A stretch of DNA of 60,194 bases from Arthrobacter sp. zg-Y238 (GCF_024385525.1 NZ_JANFLU010000014.1:1-60194); one strand, 5' to 3'; positions 7,901 to 16,961 are shown, numbered from the stretch's first letter. The notes: generated from the sequence alone by a model not told the origin. Numbers and translations: made by a program.

Positions 7901-9232
7901 ATGGCAGGCATAGACGGCATCACCACCGGTACCGACACCACGGCCATGATTGCCCAGCTGATGGCGGTGGAAGCCCGCCCGCAGGCAATGCTGAAGCAGA
8001 AGGTCAGCTCCAGCCAGACCTTCGTCACCGCGCTGCAGAACCTTAACGCCAAGATCGCCTCCCTGGCGGAAACCGCCGGCAAGGTAGCCAAACCTGCCGG
8101 AACAGATCTGTACTCTGCCGTCGCCTCCTCGGACAAGGTCACCGTCGTGACCAAACCGGGTGCCGCCGCAGGTGCCCTGGACATCCGCGTGGACCGGCTC
8201 GCCACTGCCCAGGTGTCCCTCTCCGGAGCCATGGCGGCGTGGCCCAACGGCGACGCCCTGTCCATCTCGGCGGACGGCACAATTACCGAATTCGACACCG
8301 CGGGCAAGAGCCTGGACGAGGTCATCAATACGGTCAACAAGGCCAACCTCGGCGTCACTGCCGTGAAGATCGCCGCCGGCAGCGTCGACGGCGTCGCGCA
8401 GTACCGTATGCAGTTCACCGCCACGGCCACGGGCAGCGAGGGTGCGTTCAGCATCTCGCACAACGGCACTGACCTTGGCAATATCCGGCCCGCCCAGGAT
8501 GCGCAGGTCACCCTGTGGGCCGGGGTTGCCGGTGCGGAAACTCTCATCACGTCCGCCACCAACACCTTCGCGGATCTGCTCCCCGGGGTCGATGTCTCGG
8601 TCAAGGAAGTCTCCGCCGCCCCGGTTACCGTCAGCGTGAACCGTGACGAAAAGGCCGTCACCGATGTCGCCGCGAAGCTCGTGGCCGGCCTGGTGGACGT
8701 CTTCAGCTACATCAACCGAAACTCCGCGGTCAGCGTGTCCACCGCCGACGGCACCACCAAGGCCACCGGCGGCCAGTTCACCGGAGACTCGGGGGTGCGG
8801 GCGCTCAAGGACACCATCATGCGCGCCGCCACGTCCCCGGTGGACGGACGGTCGCCGTCGGAAATCGGCATCATCATCACCAAAGACGGCACGGTGGAGT
8901 TCAACGCCGAAAAGTTCGCCGCCGCCCTGAAGGCCGACCCGGAAAAAACCCAGGCCGCCCTGCAGTCCATCGCCTCCCGGGTAGAGACCGCCGGCAAGGA
9001 CATCTCGGACAAATACGAAGGCAGCATCACCCTGCGGATCAAGGGCCAGGAGAGCGAAGTCCGGTCCCTGAACACGCAGATTGCGGACTGGGACCGCCGG
9101 CTGTCATCCCGGCAGGCCACGCTGTCCCGGACCTGGTCCACCCTGGAAGTCACGCTCGGCAAGCTCAACAGCCAAATGGACTGGCTCACCTCCCAGCTGG
9201 ATTCCTTCTCCGCCTCCTCGAGTAAGAAGTGA
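7901..9232 (+). CDS. fliD: Flagellar filament cap protein FliD
   Basis: FliD (HAP2) caps the growing filament and folds incoming flagellin. The 443-residue protein starts MAGIDGITTGTDTTAMIAQLMAVEARP, the characteristic FliD N-terminal helix, has the middle FliD_C-type beta domain, and ends in a coiled coil (about residues 370-440: LRIKGQESEVRSLNTQIADWDRR and following). The ATG at 7901 follows AGAAGGAGC. Its stop overlaps the fliS start. No convincing promoter lies directly upstream, only a weak sigma-28-like site at 7762-7788, so transcription may enter from fliC. Confidence 0.94.
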   Translation: MAGIDGITTGTDTTAMIAQLMAVEARPQAMLKQKVSSSQTFVTALQNLNAKIASLAETAGKVAKPAGTDLYSAVASSDKVTVVTKPGAAAGALDIRVDRLATAQVSLSGAMAAWPNGDALSISADGTITEFDTAGKSLDEVINTVNKANLGVTAVKIAAGSVDGVAQYRMQFTATATGSEGAFSISHNGTDLGNIRPAQDAQVTLWAGVAGAETLITSATNTFADLLPGVDVSVKEVSAAPVTVSVNRDEKAVTDVAAKLVAGLVDVFSYINRNSAVSVSTADGTTKATGGQFTGDSGVRALKDTIMRAATSPVDGRSPSEIGIIITKDGTVEFNAEKFAAALKADPEKTQAALQSIASRVETAGKDISDKYEGSITLRIKGQESEVRSLNTQIADWDRRLSSRQATLSRTWSTLEVTLGKLNSQMDWLTSQLDSFSASSSKK

Positions 9233-9672
9233 ACGTGAACTACTCAATGGCCGCCAAACGGGCTGAATACGCCCGCAACGCGGTAATGTCGGCCTCCCCG
9301 GCCCGCCTGCTGACCATGCTTTATGACCGCCTCCTGCTGGACCTGACCCGCGCGGAAACCGCGCAGCAGCAGGCCGACTGGGCCGTGGCATCCGAGAACC
9401 TGATCCATGCGCAGGCCATCATTACCGAGCTGCTGGGCACACTGAAAACAGACGTGTGGGACGGCGCGGAGAACCTGCAGGCGATCTACACCTACTCACT
9501 CTCCACCCTCGTGAGTGCCAACATGGGCCGGAATGCGAAGCTCACCCGTGAATGCATCGACCTGCTCGAACCCATCCGCCAGGCCTGGCATGAAGCGGCG
9601 GCCCAGCTCCCCGCCGCCGGCGCAACGCCTGCCGCTGCCGGTACACCCGGAGGGGTACTCGGTGTCGGCTGA
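9229..9672 (+). CDS. fliS: Flagellin export chaperone FliS
   Basis: FliS binds the C-terminal D0 helix of flagellin in the cytoplasm and prevents early polymerisation. The 147-residue product has the family signature VMSASPARLLTMLYDRLLLDL near residues 21-41 and the four-helix pattern, followed by an Ala/Gly/Pro tail. The GTG at 9229 overlaps the fliD stop (GTGA); an in-frame ATG at 9247 (MAAKRAEYARN) is the alternative. The order fliD-fliS-fliT-like is the common one. Confidence 0.92.
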   Translation: MNVNYSMAAKRAEYARNAVMSASPARLLTMLYDRLLLDLTRAETAQQQADWAVASENLIHAQAIITELLGTLKTDVWDGAENLQAIYTYSLSTLVSANMGRNAKLTRECIDLLEPIRQAWHEAAAQLPAAGATPAAAGTPGGVLGVG

Positions 9673-10006
9673 ATCGGCAGAGCCCTACCGCAGCGACGAA
9701 GAGCTGGCCAATATTGTGCTCTGGGAAACTGTCCTCACGCAGCTCGAAGACAACCTGGAGTCCTTCCTGGAAGGACAGTCCCTGACGCAACAGGCCCGCG
9801 ACGTGGCGGCCGACTGGGAACCGCCGGCGGAACTCGGCCCGCTCCCCGCGGAGCTCCTTACCCGTGCCCGGCTGCTGGCCAAGGCGCAGACCCGGGCATA
9901 TGCCCAGCTGCGCAGCGAGTCGCGGACCAACCGGAAGCAGTCCCTGCTGATTCGCAGTGTCCCCGGCCCGGCGGCGTCGGCCGTTTATCTCGAAGTTGAT
10001 GGCTAA
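9662..10006 (+). CDS. FliT-like small flagellar protein
   Basis: A 114-residue, mostly helical, acidic protein with the segment ELANIVLWETVLTQLEDNLESFLEGQ. It overlaps fliS by 11 bp and occupies the place of fliT, the chaperone of FliD and export regulator. Sequence similarity to FliT is too weak for me to call it by eye, so the name rests on position, size and helical character. The start GTG at 9662 has GGAGGGG eight bases upstream; an upstream in-frame ATG at 9515 lies entirely within fliS and is unlikely. It is the last gene before the flgB promoter region. Confidence 0.6.
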   Translation: MSAESAEPYRSDEELANIVLWETVLTQLEDNLESFLEGQSLTQQARDVAADWEPPAELGPLPAELLTRARLLAKAQTRAYAQLRSESRTNRKQSLLIRSVPGPAASAVYLEVDG

Positions 10007-10084
10007 AAGCAGCTTAATCGGAAGACTGCTTACTTTTTCCATACCGCATACTTGCGGAAAACCAAAAAATTACGTGATTACAGC

Positions 10085-10111
10085 TTACGTACTCGTTAAT
10101 TCGGCCGATAA
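10085..10111 (+). promoter_or_regulatory. Sigma-28-type promoter of the flgB-flgE operon
   Basis: TTAC at 10085-10088, a 15-base spacer and a perfect GCCGATAA at 10104-10111. It lies in an AT-rich 184-bp gap between the fliT-like gene and flgB and would give a leader of about 75 bases. It is odd that an early-structure operon (rod, MS ring, export ATPase) should carry a sigma-28 promoter, which in enteric bacteria serves only late genes. Confidence 0.78.
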
Positions 10112-10190
10112 CTATTAATGAGCACGGATAGCTCATGAAAGAGGCCACGGATCGGCCGCACTGTCCCTTTAGCGAGAACTGGGTTTCACT

Positions 10191-10532
10191 GTGTTCGATT
10201 CCGTCTCCTCCATTGCGCTGCAAAGCGCCCTGGACGGTCTTGCCCTCCGTCAGCGGACCATCGCAAACAATATTGCGAATGTGAATACCCCCGGCTACCA
10301 GGCCCAGCGCGTTTCTTTCGAAGACGCCCTCGCTAAGTCGGTGAAAGCCGGCAACGGAGCAGTCGCCGCCACCACCTCGCGTTCACTTGAACCCACCCGC
10401 CTGGACGGCAGCAACGTCAACCTGGACACCGAAACACTGTCCAATATCGACACTGTGCTGCGCTACCAGTTCGCCACCCAAGCCGTTGGCGGAGAAGCCA
10501 ATTCCCTCCGCACGGCATTGAGGACCAACTAA
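10191..10532 (+). CDS. flgB: Flagellar proximal rod protein FlgB
   Basis: Axial protein of the proximal rod. The 113-residue product carries the rod/hook signature RQRTIANNIANVNTPGYQAQRVSFE at about residues 21-45 and the C-terminal helix that forms the D0 coiled coil. The start is a GTG at 10191. It is the first gene of a tightly packed operon: its stop shares one base with the flgC start (TAATG). Confidence 0.95.
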   Translation: MFDSVSSIALQSALDGLALRQRTIANNIANVNTPGYQAQRVSFEDALAKSVKAGNGAVAATTSRSLEPTRLDGSNVNLDTETLSNIDTVLRYQFATQAVGGEANSLRTALRTN

Positions 10533-10924
10533 TGACTTTCGATGCCATCGGCATTGCCGCAACCGGACTCACCACGCACCGCAAGTGGCTGGATGCAGTT
10601 TCCGACAACCTGGCCAACGCCAACAATGTCTCCAGCACCGACGGTGCTGCTTTCCAGGCCCGCTACGTCGTAGCCCAGGAAGGCCGGGAAGGCACCGGAG
10701 TCCACGTCACAGGCGTGGAGTACGGCGACGCCGAGGGCCGGATGGTCTACCAGCCGGACCACGCCCTGGCCGATGCCGAAGGCTACGTCCGTTACCCGGA
10801 CATTGACCTGTCGGAACAGATGGGCAACCTGATCCTTGCCCAGCGCGGCTACGAAGCAAATGCCGCCGTGGTTGACCGTGCCAAGAGCACATACGAAGCA
10901 GCACTGCAGATTGGACGCTCCTAA
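10532..10924 (+). CDS. flgC: Flagellar proximal rod protein FlgC
   Basis: Second proximal rod subunit. The 130 residues hold the N-terminal helix DAIGIAATGLTTHRKWLDAVSDNLANANN and the conserved C-terminal motif DLSEQMGNLILAQRGYEANAAV that forms the rod coiled coil. One-base overlaps on both sides (flgB and fliE) imply translational coupling. Length is normal for the family. Confidence 0.95.
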   Translation: MTFDAIGIAATGLTTHRKWLDAVSDNLANANNVSSTDGAAFQARYVVAQEGREGTGVHVTGVEYGDAEGRMVYQPDHALADAEGYVRYPDIDLSEQMGNLILAQRGYEANAAVVDRAKSTYEAALQIGRS

Positions 10925-11229
10925 TGCCCGTTCCCGCCATCGCTGCAGTCAGCAGCACCACGCCGACGGGGTACATGGAAGCCGTAAAGCCTGCCGTCTC
11001 CACTGACGGTTCCACCTTTGCCACGCAGCTCACCGGAGCCGTGGACAACGTCACTGAACTGCAGGCCACGTCCAAGACACTCGCCGTGCAGGCCGTGACC
11101 GGCGACCTGGATGACATCCATGCAGCCACCATCGCGTCCACCCGGGCCTCCGTCACCCTCGAACTTGTCGCCGGAGTGCGGAACAAGGGCGTTGACGCGT
11201 TCAACGAGATCATGCGGATGCAGGCCTGA
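10924..11229 (+). CDS. fliE: Flagellar hook-basal body complex protein FliE
   Basis: FliE joins the MS ring (FliF) to the rod. The 101-residue product has the typical FliE layout: a variable N-terminus, then helices in the segments FATQLTGAVDNVTELQ and ATIASTRASVTLELVAGVRNKGVDAFNEIMRMQ, the last being the family signature. It overlaps flgC and fliF by one base each. Confidence 0.93.
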   Translation: MPVPAIAAVSSTTPTGYMEAVKPAVSTDGSTFATQLTGAVDNVTELQATSKTLAVQAVTGDLDDIHAATIASTRASVTLELVAGVRNKGVDAFNEIMRMQA

Positions 11230-12824
11230 TGCCCGGACCCATGAGCGCAATGACCGGCCGGCTCGGCAAGACGGTAGGCCAGTTCACCCTGGCACAGAAG
11301 ACCATTGCCATTATCGGTATCGCCGTGGTGGCCCTCGGCATTGCACTGCTTGCCTCCTGGCTGACCAAGCCGGCCTACACCCCGCTGTTCTCCGGCCTCG
11401 AAGCCACGGACGCCAACAGCATCGTGGAACAGCTCAAGACAGACGGCGTTCCCTACGAGGTTGCCAACGGCGGCGGCACCATCATGGTGCCGGAGGAACA
11501 CGTGTACGACCAGCGGCTCAAGGCCGCCGGTGCCGGCCTGCCGTCCGAATCCAGCGGCGGCTACTCGCTGCTGGACGAAATGGGAGTCACCTCCTCGGAA
11601 TTCCAGCAGTCCGTCACCTACAAGCGGGCCTTGGAAGGCGAGATTGCCAAGACCGTAGGTGCCATCGACGGCGTGCAGAACGCCTCCGTGCAGCTGGCCA
11701 TCCCCGAAGACACCGTGTTTGTCTCCGAAAAGGCAGATCCCACCGCCTCCGTGTTCGTGGAAACGCAGAACGGGACCACGCTCAGCTCGGACCAGGTCTC
11801 CGCCATTGTGCACCTGACCTCAGCCTCGGTTGACGGCATGCAGTCCACCGACGTGGCCGTTATCGATGCCACCGGCACCGTGCTTTCCGCAGTCGGAACC
11901 GGCACTACCGGTTCGGCCGACAAGCAGGCCACCGATTACGAGGAACGGGTCACCGCTTCCGTGCAGACCATGCTGGACCGCGTGGTGGGTCCCGGCAACG
12001 CCACAGTGGCCGTGGCCGCGGACATGAACTATGAATCCGCCAACCGGGTGGAAGAATCCTTCACCGCCCCGGAGGATACGCCGGCGCTGAACGAAGCCAC
12101 CAGCACCGAGGAATACACCGGCGGTGCCAACGGCAGCGCCGCAGGCATCCTGGGCCCGGACAACATCGCCGTGCCCAACGGAGGAAGCGACGACGGTGCC
12201 TTCCGCTCCGAGACGAGCACCAAGAACAACGCGGTGAACAAGGTGACCGAAACCCGGGACATCCCGGCCGGTTCCCTGAACCGCCAGACGGTCTCGGTGG
12301 CACTGAACACCAACGCGGCCGCCGGATTGAACGTGGCGGACCTGGAAGCCCTGGTCGCCACCGCCGCCGGCATCAACGCCGAGCGCGGAGACGAGATCAC
12401 GGTCGAAATGGTCTCCTTCAACGCGGACGGCGCCACCAGTGCGCAGGACGCCCTGGCCGGCGCGCAGGCAGAAGAAGAAGCCGAACGCCGCGCCCAGATG
12501 CTCCAGATGGGAATCATCGTGGCCGGCATCGTCCTGCTGGTCGTCCTGGCCCTGGTCGCGTACGCCATGCGCTCCCGCAGGCAGAACCGCGAAGCCATCG
12601 ACATTGGTGAACTGCCGGAGCTGGATCCGCTGGCGCCGGCCGCGGGCCTCACCATGCTGAGCGAACCCGCGCCGCTCGTCTCCACGGACACCGCCTCCAT
12701 GCAGATTGTTGCTGCTGCCGTGGACCAGGACCGCAAGCGGGCCGAACTTGATGCCCTGGCAGCACAGGACCCGGTACGCACCGCTGACTACCTGCGCAAC
12801 CTCATGGAGGACACCCGAGCATGA
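11229..12824 (+). CDS. fliF: Flagellar MS-ring protein FliF
   Basis: Forms the membrane ring that founds the basal body. The 531 residues show a first membrane helix at about 22-42 (IIGIAVVALGIALLASWL), a YscJ-like ring-building domain (about 45-220, with PLFSGLEATDANSIVEQL), a central periplasmic domain (to about 405), a second membrane helix (about 424-443) and a cytoplasmic tail that binds FliG. Length is normal. The stop overlaps the fliG start by four bases. Confidence 0.96.
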   Translation: MPGPMSAMTGRLGKTVGQFTLAQKTIAIIGIAVVALGIALLASWLTKPAYTPLFSGLEATDANSIVEQLKTDGVPYEVANGGGTIMVPEEHVYDQRLKAAGAGLPSESSGGYSLLDEMGVTSSEFQQSVTYKRALEGEIAKTVGAIDGVQNASVQLAIPEDTVFVSEKADPTASVFVETQNGTTLSSDQVSAIVHLTSASVDGMQSTDVAVIDATGTVLSAVGTGTTGSADKQATDYEERVTASVQTMLDRVVGPGNATVAVAADMNYESANRVEESFTAPEDTPALNEATSTEEYTGGANGSAAGILGPDNIAVPNGGSDDGAFRSETSTKNNAVNKVTETRDIPAGSLNRQTVSVALNTNAAAGLNVADLEALVATAAGINAERGDEITVEMVSFNADGATSAQDALAGAQAEEEAERRAQMLQMGIIVAGIVLLVVLALVAYAMRSRRQNREAIDIGELPELDPLAPAAGLTMLSEPAPLVSTDTASMQIVAAAVDQDRKRAELDALAAQDPVRTADYLRNLMEDTRA

Positions 12825-13924
12825 CCGACGTTGCCACTGCCCCGGCCGGACTGCCCTTTGCCGCCGCCGCCAACGGGTCCTCCCTCGCCCTGAGCGCCGC
12901 CCTGCAGGATCCGGGATCGGACGAGCTGACCGGCACCCAGAAGGCTGCCATCATTTTGATGCAGCTGGAAACCTCCCGGGCCGCGGTGGTTATGCAGCAG
13001 TTCACTGAAGCCGAGGCGCAGGCCATCGCGGCCGAGATTGTCCGGCTTCGCCGGGTTGACTCTGCCGTGGCCGAGGACGCCATCAACGAGTTCTACGAAA
13101 TGACCATTGAGGGCCGCCGCCGCGCCCATGGCGGCCGCGACGTCGCCATGGGACTGCTCGAAGCGTCCTTCGGTGTGGAGCGCGCCTCCGGCGTGATGGA
13201 ACGCCTTGCCTCATCGATGGCGGGCAAGTCCTTCGAATTCCTCGAAACCGCCGAGCCCAACCAGGTGATTTCACTGTTGGACGGTGAACTGCCGCAGACC
13301 ATTGCCCTGGTGCTGGCGCATATGCGTCCCCAGCGTGCCTCCGCTGTTCTGACCGGCCTGAATTCAGAGCTGCGCACCGACGTCGCTCAGGCCATTGCCA
13401 CCATGGCCCGCGCCACCCCGGAAGCCGTGCGCGTGGTCGCCGAAACGCTGCGGGCACGTGCCTCGGCGCTGGGCGCTGCCCGCGAGGCAACCGACGCGAT
13501 CGGCGGCGTGCAGCCCCTGGTGGACATCATCAACCGCTCCGACGCAGTCACCGAACGTGCGCTGCTCGAAGCGCTCGAAGAACGCGATCCGGAGCTGGCC
13601 GAAGAAGTCCGCTCCCGGATGCTTACCTTCGGCGACCTGGTCAAGCTCGAACGCCGGGACGTGCAGCTGGTGCTGCGCGGCATCGACGTCGGCACCCTGG
13701 CCCTCGCCATGAAGGGCGCCTCCGAGGCGGTGCTGGACGCGATCCGCACCAACGTCTCCGAACGCAACCGCGAACTGCTCGACGACGAAATCAAGGTTTC
13801 CGGTCCCGCCCGCCTCTCGCAGGTGGAAGAGGCACGCGCCAACATTGTCCGGGCCATCCGTGAAATGGAAGCCCAGGGCATCATCGAGGTGCACCACGCG
13901 GACGAGGAAGAATATGTCTACTGA
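12821..13924 (+). CDS. fliG: Flagellar motor switch protein FliG
   Basis: Rotor protein that couples stator force to rotation. The 367-residue product has the N-terminal FliF-binding domain (GTQKAAIILMQLE at about 43-55), a middle domain with the EHPQTIA-equivalent GELPQTIALVLAHM, and a C-terminal torque domain (MLTFGDLVKLERRDVQLVLRGID) with the charged residues that face MotA. It differs from many FliG proteins by an extra Ala/Gly/Ser-rich stretch of about 35 residues at the N-terminus. It overlaps fliH by 11 bp. Confidence 0.96.
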   Translation: MTDVATAPAGLPFAAAANGSSLALSAALQDPGSDELTGTQKAAIILMQLETSRAAVVMQQFTEAEAQAIAAEIVRLRRVDSAVAEDAINEFYEMTIEGRRRAHGGRDVAMGLLEASFGVERASGVMERLASSMAGKSFEFLETAEPNQVISLLDGELPQTIALVLAHMRPQRASAVLTGLNSELRTDVAQAIATMARATPEAVRVVAETLRARASALGAAREATDAIGGVQPLVDIINRSDAVTERALLEALEERDPELAEEVRSRMLTFGDLVKLERRDVQLVLRGIDVGTLALAMKGASEAVLDAIRTNVSERNRELLDDEIKVSGPARLSQVEEARANIVRAIREMEAQGIIEVHHADEEEYVY

Positions 13925-14525
13925 CGAGCAGACGTTCTCCCGCCTGGTCTACACCTCACTCGGCGCCACGGACGAAGCACAGCTCAACGCGCAGGTGGAA
14001 GCCCGCGGCCACGCAGCCGGCTACGCCGCCGGCCTTCGGGCCGCCGCGGCGGACACGGGCCTGCTGCGCCGCACCCTGCGGGAGCAGTACGACGACGAAA
14101 TGCGCCGCGGCCAGGAACGCATCAACCGGAGCCTTTCCGCCCTTAACTCCGCTGTCTTCAGCCTCGAAGGCCGCACCGTCGCCCTGATCACCGACGTCCA
14201 GGACGCACTGGCCGCTGCAGCAATAGATCTGGCCGAAGCGCTGCTGGGCCGGGAACTCGCTTCCGGCGACACGTCCGGCCGCTCAGCGCTGGCCCGTGCC
14301 CTGGAAGGCGTGGACACCGACCTGGTGCAGCGCGTCCGCATGCATCCGGTGGACCTCGCGTCCCTGGATGAAGACACGCTCCGCCGCGCCAGGGTGGAGT
14401 TCGTGGGCGACGCCGGCCTGCAGCGGGGCGACGCCGTCACCGAGTTCCCGGACGGCTACCTGGACGCCTCGCTGAGTTCCGCCGTCGAGCGTGCCCGCAG
14501 CGCACTGCTGGGGGAGGACGCATGA
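13914..14525 (+). CDS. fliH: Flagellar export ATPase regulator FliH
   Basis: FliH forms a dimeric stalk that binds and restrains the export ATPase FliI. The 203-residue product has an N-terminal variable region, a long helical stretch (about residues 40-110) rich in Ala, Arg and Glu, and a C-terminal globular domain with DLVQRVRMHPVDLASL and a closing GYLDASLSSAVERARSALL, both typical of FliH C-termini. The ATG at 13914 lies within the 3' end of fliG. The stop overlaps the fliI start by four bases. Confidence 0.88.
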   Translation: MSTDEQTFSRLVYTSLGATDEAQLNAQVEARGHAAGYAAGLRAAAADTGLLRRTLREQYDDEMRRGQERINRSLSALNSAVFSLEGRTVALITDVQDALAAAAIDLAEALLGRELASGDTSGRSALARALEGVDTDLVQRVRMHPVDLASLDEDTLRRARVEFVGDAGLQRGDAVTEFPDGYLDASLSSAVERARSALLGEDA

Positions 14526-15853
14526 CCACCACCACGTGGCGCCCCCGCGCCGACCGTTTCACGGCAGCCCTGCGCTCTGCCGCACCGCTGCGCATTGGCC
14601 GGGTGTCCTCCGTCCTGGGCCTGAGCATTGAAATCGCCGGCCTCGACTGCGGCGTGGGCGAACTGGTGTCCATCGGACATCCCGGATCCGAGGTGGACGC
14701 CGAAGTGGTGGCAGCCACCCGTGAGGGCATCCGCTGCATGCCCTTCGGCCGGCTCACCGGCCTGACCGCCGGAACTCCGGCACGCTCCAAGGGCACACCG
14801 CTGCTGGTCCCCACCGGCACCGGCCTGTTCGGCCGGGTGCTGGACGGCCTGGGCCGCCCCATCGACGGCAAGGGTCCGCTGCAGGTTGAGGCCTTTGTCC
14901 CGCTGGACCACGAAACCCCGTCCGCCATGCTGCGCACCCGCATCAATACCCCGCTGCAGCTCGGCGTCCGTGCAATGGACACCCTCACCACCGTCGGGCG
15001 CGGCCAGCGCATGGGCCTGTTCGCCGGCTCCGGCGTCGGCAAGTCCTCGCTGCTGTCCATGATTGCCCGCGGCACCGACGCGGAAGTGTCCGTGATCGCC
15101 CTGGTAGGGGAGCGCGGCCGTGAAGTCCGCGAGTTCCTCGAAGACGACCTGGGCGCCGAGGGCCTGGCACGGTCCATCGTGGTGGTCTCGACATCGGACG
15201 AACCTGCGCTCATGCGCCTGCGTGCCGCGTTTGTGGCCACCCGGATTGCCGAATCCTTCCGTGACCGCGGTGCCGACGTCATGCTGATGATGGATTCCCT
15301 GACCCGTGTGGCCATGGCCCAGCGTGAAATCGGATTGTCAGTTGGCGAACCACCGGCCACCCGCGGCTACCCGCCCTCCACCTTCTCCCTGCTTGCGCAG
15401 CTGCTCGAGCGCGCCGGCACCGGCGAACGCGGTTCCGTCACCGGTATGTACACCGTGCTCGTGGACGGCGATGACCACAACGAGCCCATCGCCGACAGTG
15501 CGCGATCCATCCTCGACGGACACGTAGTCCTGGACCGTAAGCTGGCCGTCTCCGGCCACTTCCCGTCAATTGACGCACTTGCTTCCATTTCCCGCGTTGC
15601 CTCCCGGGTAAACCCGCGCGAACGCAGCGATGCTGCGTCAACGCTGCGCCGGGTCATGGCTGCGCGGAAGGCGGCGCAGGACCTGCTCGACGTCGGCGCC
15701 TACCAACGCGGATCCAATCCCCTGGTGGACGCGGCAGTAGACAACCAGGACGCCATCAACGCCTTCCTGCAGCAGCGCATGGACGAACAGACCCCGGCGG
15801 AGACCGCTTGGGCGCAGCTGCACACTCTCACCCGGATGCTGGGGGTGTCCTGA
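14522..15853 (+). CDS. fliI: Flagellum-specific export ATPase FliI
   Basis: Hexameric ATPase at the base of the flagellar type III export gate, related to F1 beta subunits. The 443 residues include the Walker A motif GLFAGSGVGKS (about 165-175), the Walker B stretch VMLMMDSLTRVAMAQRE, and the signature GEPPATRGYPPSTFSLL. All catalytic elements are intact, including the GERGREVREFLED segment. It sits between fliH and fliJ, its two direct partners, with overlapping starts and stops. Confidence 0.97.
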   Translation: MTTTTWRPRADRFTAALRSAAPLRIGRVSSVLGLSIEIAGLDCGVGELVSIGHPGSEVDAEVVAATREGIRCMPFGRLTGLTAGTPARSKGTPLLVPTGTGLFGRVLDGLGRPIDGKGPLQVEAFVPLDHETPSAMLRTRINTPLQLGVRAMDTLTTVGRGQRMGLFAGSGVGKSSLLSMIARGTDAEVSVIALVGERGREVREFLEDDLGAEGLARSIVVVSTSDEPALMRLRAAFVATRIAESFRDRGADVMLMMDSLTRVAMAQREIGLSVGEPPATRGYPPSTFSLLAQLLERAGTGERGSVTGMYTVLVDGDDHNEPIADSARSILDGHVVLDRKLAVSGHFPSIDALASISRVASRVNPRERSDAASTLRRVMAARKAAQDLLDVGAYQRGSNPLVDAAVDNQDAINAFLQQRMDEQTPAETAWAQLHTLTRMLGVS

Positions 15854-16290
15854 TGTCCCGGGCCTTCCCCCTGGCCGGCCTGCTTCGGCTGCGCCAGCTG
15901 CAGCAGGACCGCGCCGCAGGCGAACTCGCTGCGGCCAATGTCCGCATGCGGGAAACACACGAAGCCCGTGCCGAGGCCTACAACGCCCTCGAAACCTCGC
16001 AGACCCTCAGCGATGCTGTGGATGCGGCAACCATGAACGCGATTGCGGCCGCCCGTGCCTCCTCGCGCAGCATGCTCGCCGATCTGAACGCGCTGGGCAC
16101 GCGCCATACCGCGGAAGTGGAAGCGGCCCGCGCCGAATTCTCCTCCGCACGTGCCCGCTCCGTGGGCCTGGAAAAGCTTGAAGGCAAGTTCGTCGAGGCC
16201 GAAGCCGCCGAGGACCTGCGCGCCGAACAGACCATCCTGGACGAACTCGCCGGCTCCGCCTGGCACCGCCGGCAGAAGGAAGCCCACTAA
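15853..16290 (+). CDS. fliJ: Flagellar export protein FliJ
   Basis: FliJ is the coiled-coil stalk that inserts into the FliI ring and contacts FlhA. The 145-residue protein is almost entirely helical (AFPLAGLLRLRQLQQDRAAGELAAAN at the start, then repeated Ala/Glu/Arg heptads to the end). Identity between FliJ proteins is low; size, coiled-coil character and the place after fliI support the call. The ATG at 15853 overlaps the fliI stop by one base. Confidence 0.85.
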   Translation: MSRAFPLAGLLRLRQLQQDRAAGELAAANVRMRETHEARAEAYNALETSQTLSDAVDAATMNAIAAARASSRSMLADLNALGTRHTAEVEAARAEFSSARARSVGLEKLEGKFVEAEAAEDLRAEQTILDELAGSAWHRRQKEAH

Positions 16291-16961
16291 TGAGCATGAC
16301 GGACGCCCTGGGGCGGATCGACGAAATCCGAAGCACGCTGAGCCAGCTCTCCGGAACAACAGCCGCAAAGGCGGCCGCCGCCACTTCCACGGCCTCGACG
16401 GCCGGGTCCGATGCGGAGTTCGCTTCCACCCTGTCCTCGCTGACTTCCGCGGCGTCGGTGGGCACGGACACCGCCGCCTCCGGCGGCACGGCCGCCGACG
16501 GCAAGGTGCTCGACGCCGTCCAGAAATACCTTGGCCTGCCCTACATCTGGGGCGGCAACGATCCGGCGCAGGGACTGGATTGTTCTTCCTTCGTGCAGAA
16601 CGTCTACAAGGATCTGGGCTACAACCTTCCGCGCGTCACCTGGGACCAGATGAACTCGGGGACCGAGGTCGCTTCCATGGCCGACGCACAGCCCGGGGAC
16701 CTGCTCTTCAGCCACGACGGCGGACACGTTGCCATTTACCTGGGCAACGGAAAGGCAGTGGACGCGCCGCAGCCGGGCCAGACCATCGCCATCCGCGACG
16801 CGTGGGAAACCGATGCCAACCTCACTACCATCCGCCGCATCCTGCCGACGGAATCCGCCGGCGCCGCTGGTAGCGCCGGCGCTGCCAGCGCCGCCGGAAT
16901 CTCCGACCTGGTGGCTTCCGCCCGCGCTGCGCAGGCGGCCATGATGGGATCGGCAGCATGA
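16290..16961 (+). CDS. NlpC/P60-family peptidoglycan hydrolase in the flagellar operon
   Basis: A 223-residue protein with a C40 cysteine peptidase domain at about residues 70-180. The catalytic Cys98 lies in GLDCSSF and His146 in DGGHVAIYLG; YIWGGNDP precedes the Cys as usual. Residues 1-70 are an Ala/Ser/Thr-rich helical segment (MTDALGRIDEIRSTLSQL) with no classical signal peptide, so export through the flagellar type III path is plausible. It lies between fliJ and fliK with one-base and four-base overlaps. I infer that it opens the cell wall for the rod, the job done by FlgJ in other bacteria. The C-terminus is Ala/Gly-rich. Confidence 0.88.
   Translation: MSMTDALGRIDEIRSTLSQLSGTTAAKAAAATSTASTAGSDAEFASTLSSLTSAASVGTDTAASGGTAADGKVLDAVQKYLGLPYIWGGNDPAQGLDCSSFVQNVYKDLGYNLPRVTWDQMNSGTEVASMADAQPGDLLFSHDGGHVAIYLGNGKAVDAPQPGQTIAIRDAWETDANLTTIRRILPTESAGAAGSAGAASAAGISDLVASARAAQAAMMGSAA

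Noticed and set aside
6800-8461. Long antisense reading frame opposite fliC and fliD (553 codons)
   Set aside because: It is the GC-rich reverse shadow of two clear flagellar genes, Gly/Val/His-rich and without any family features.
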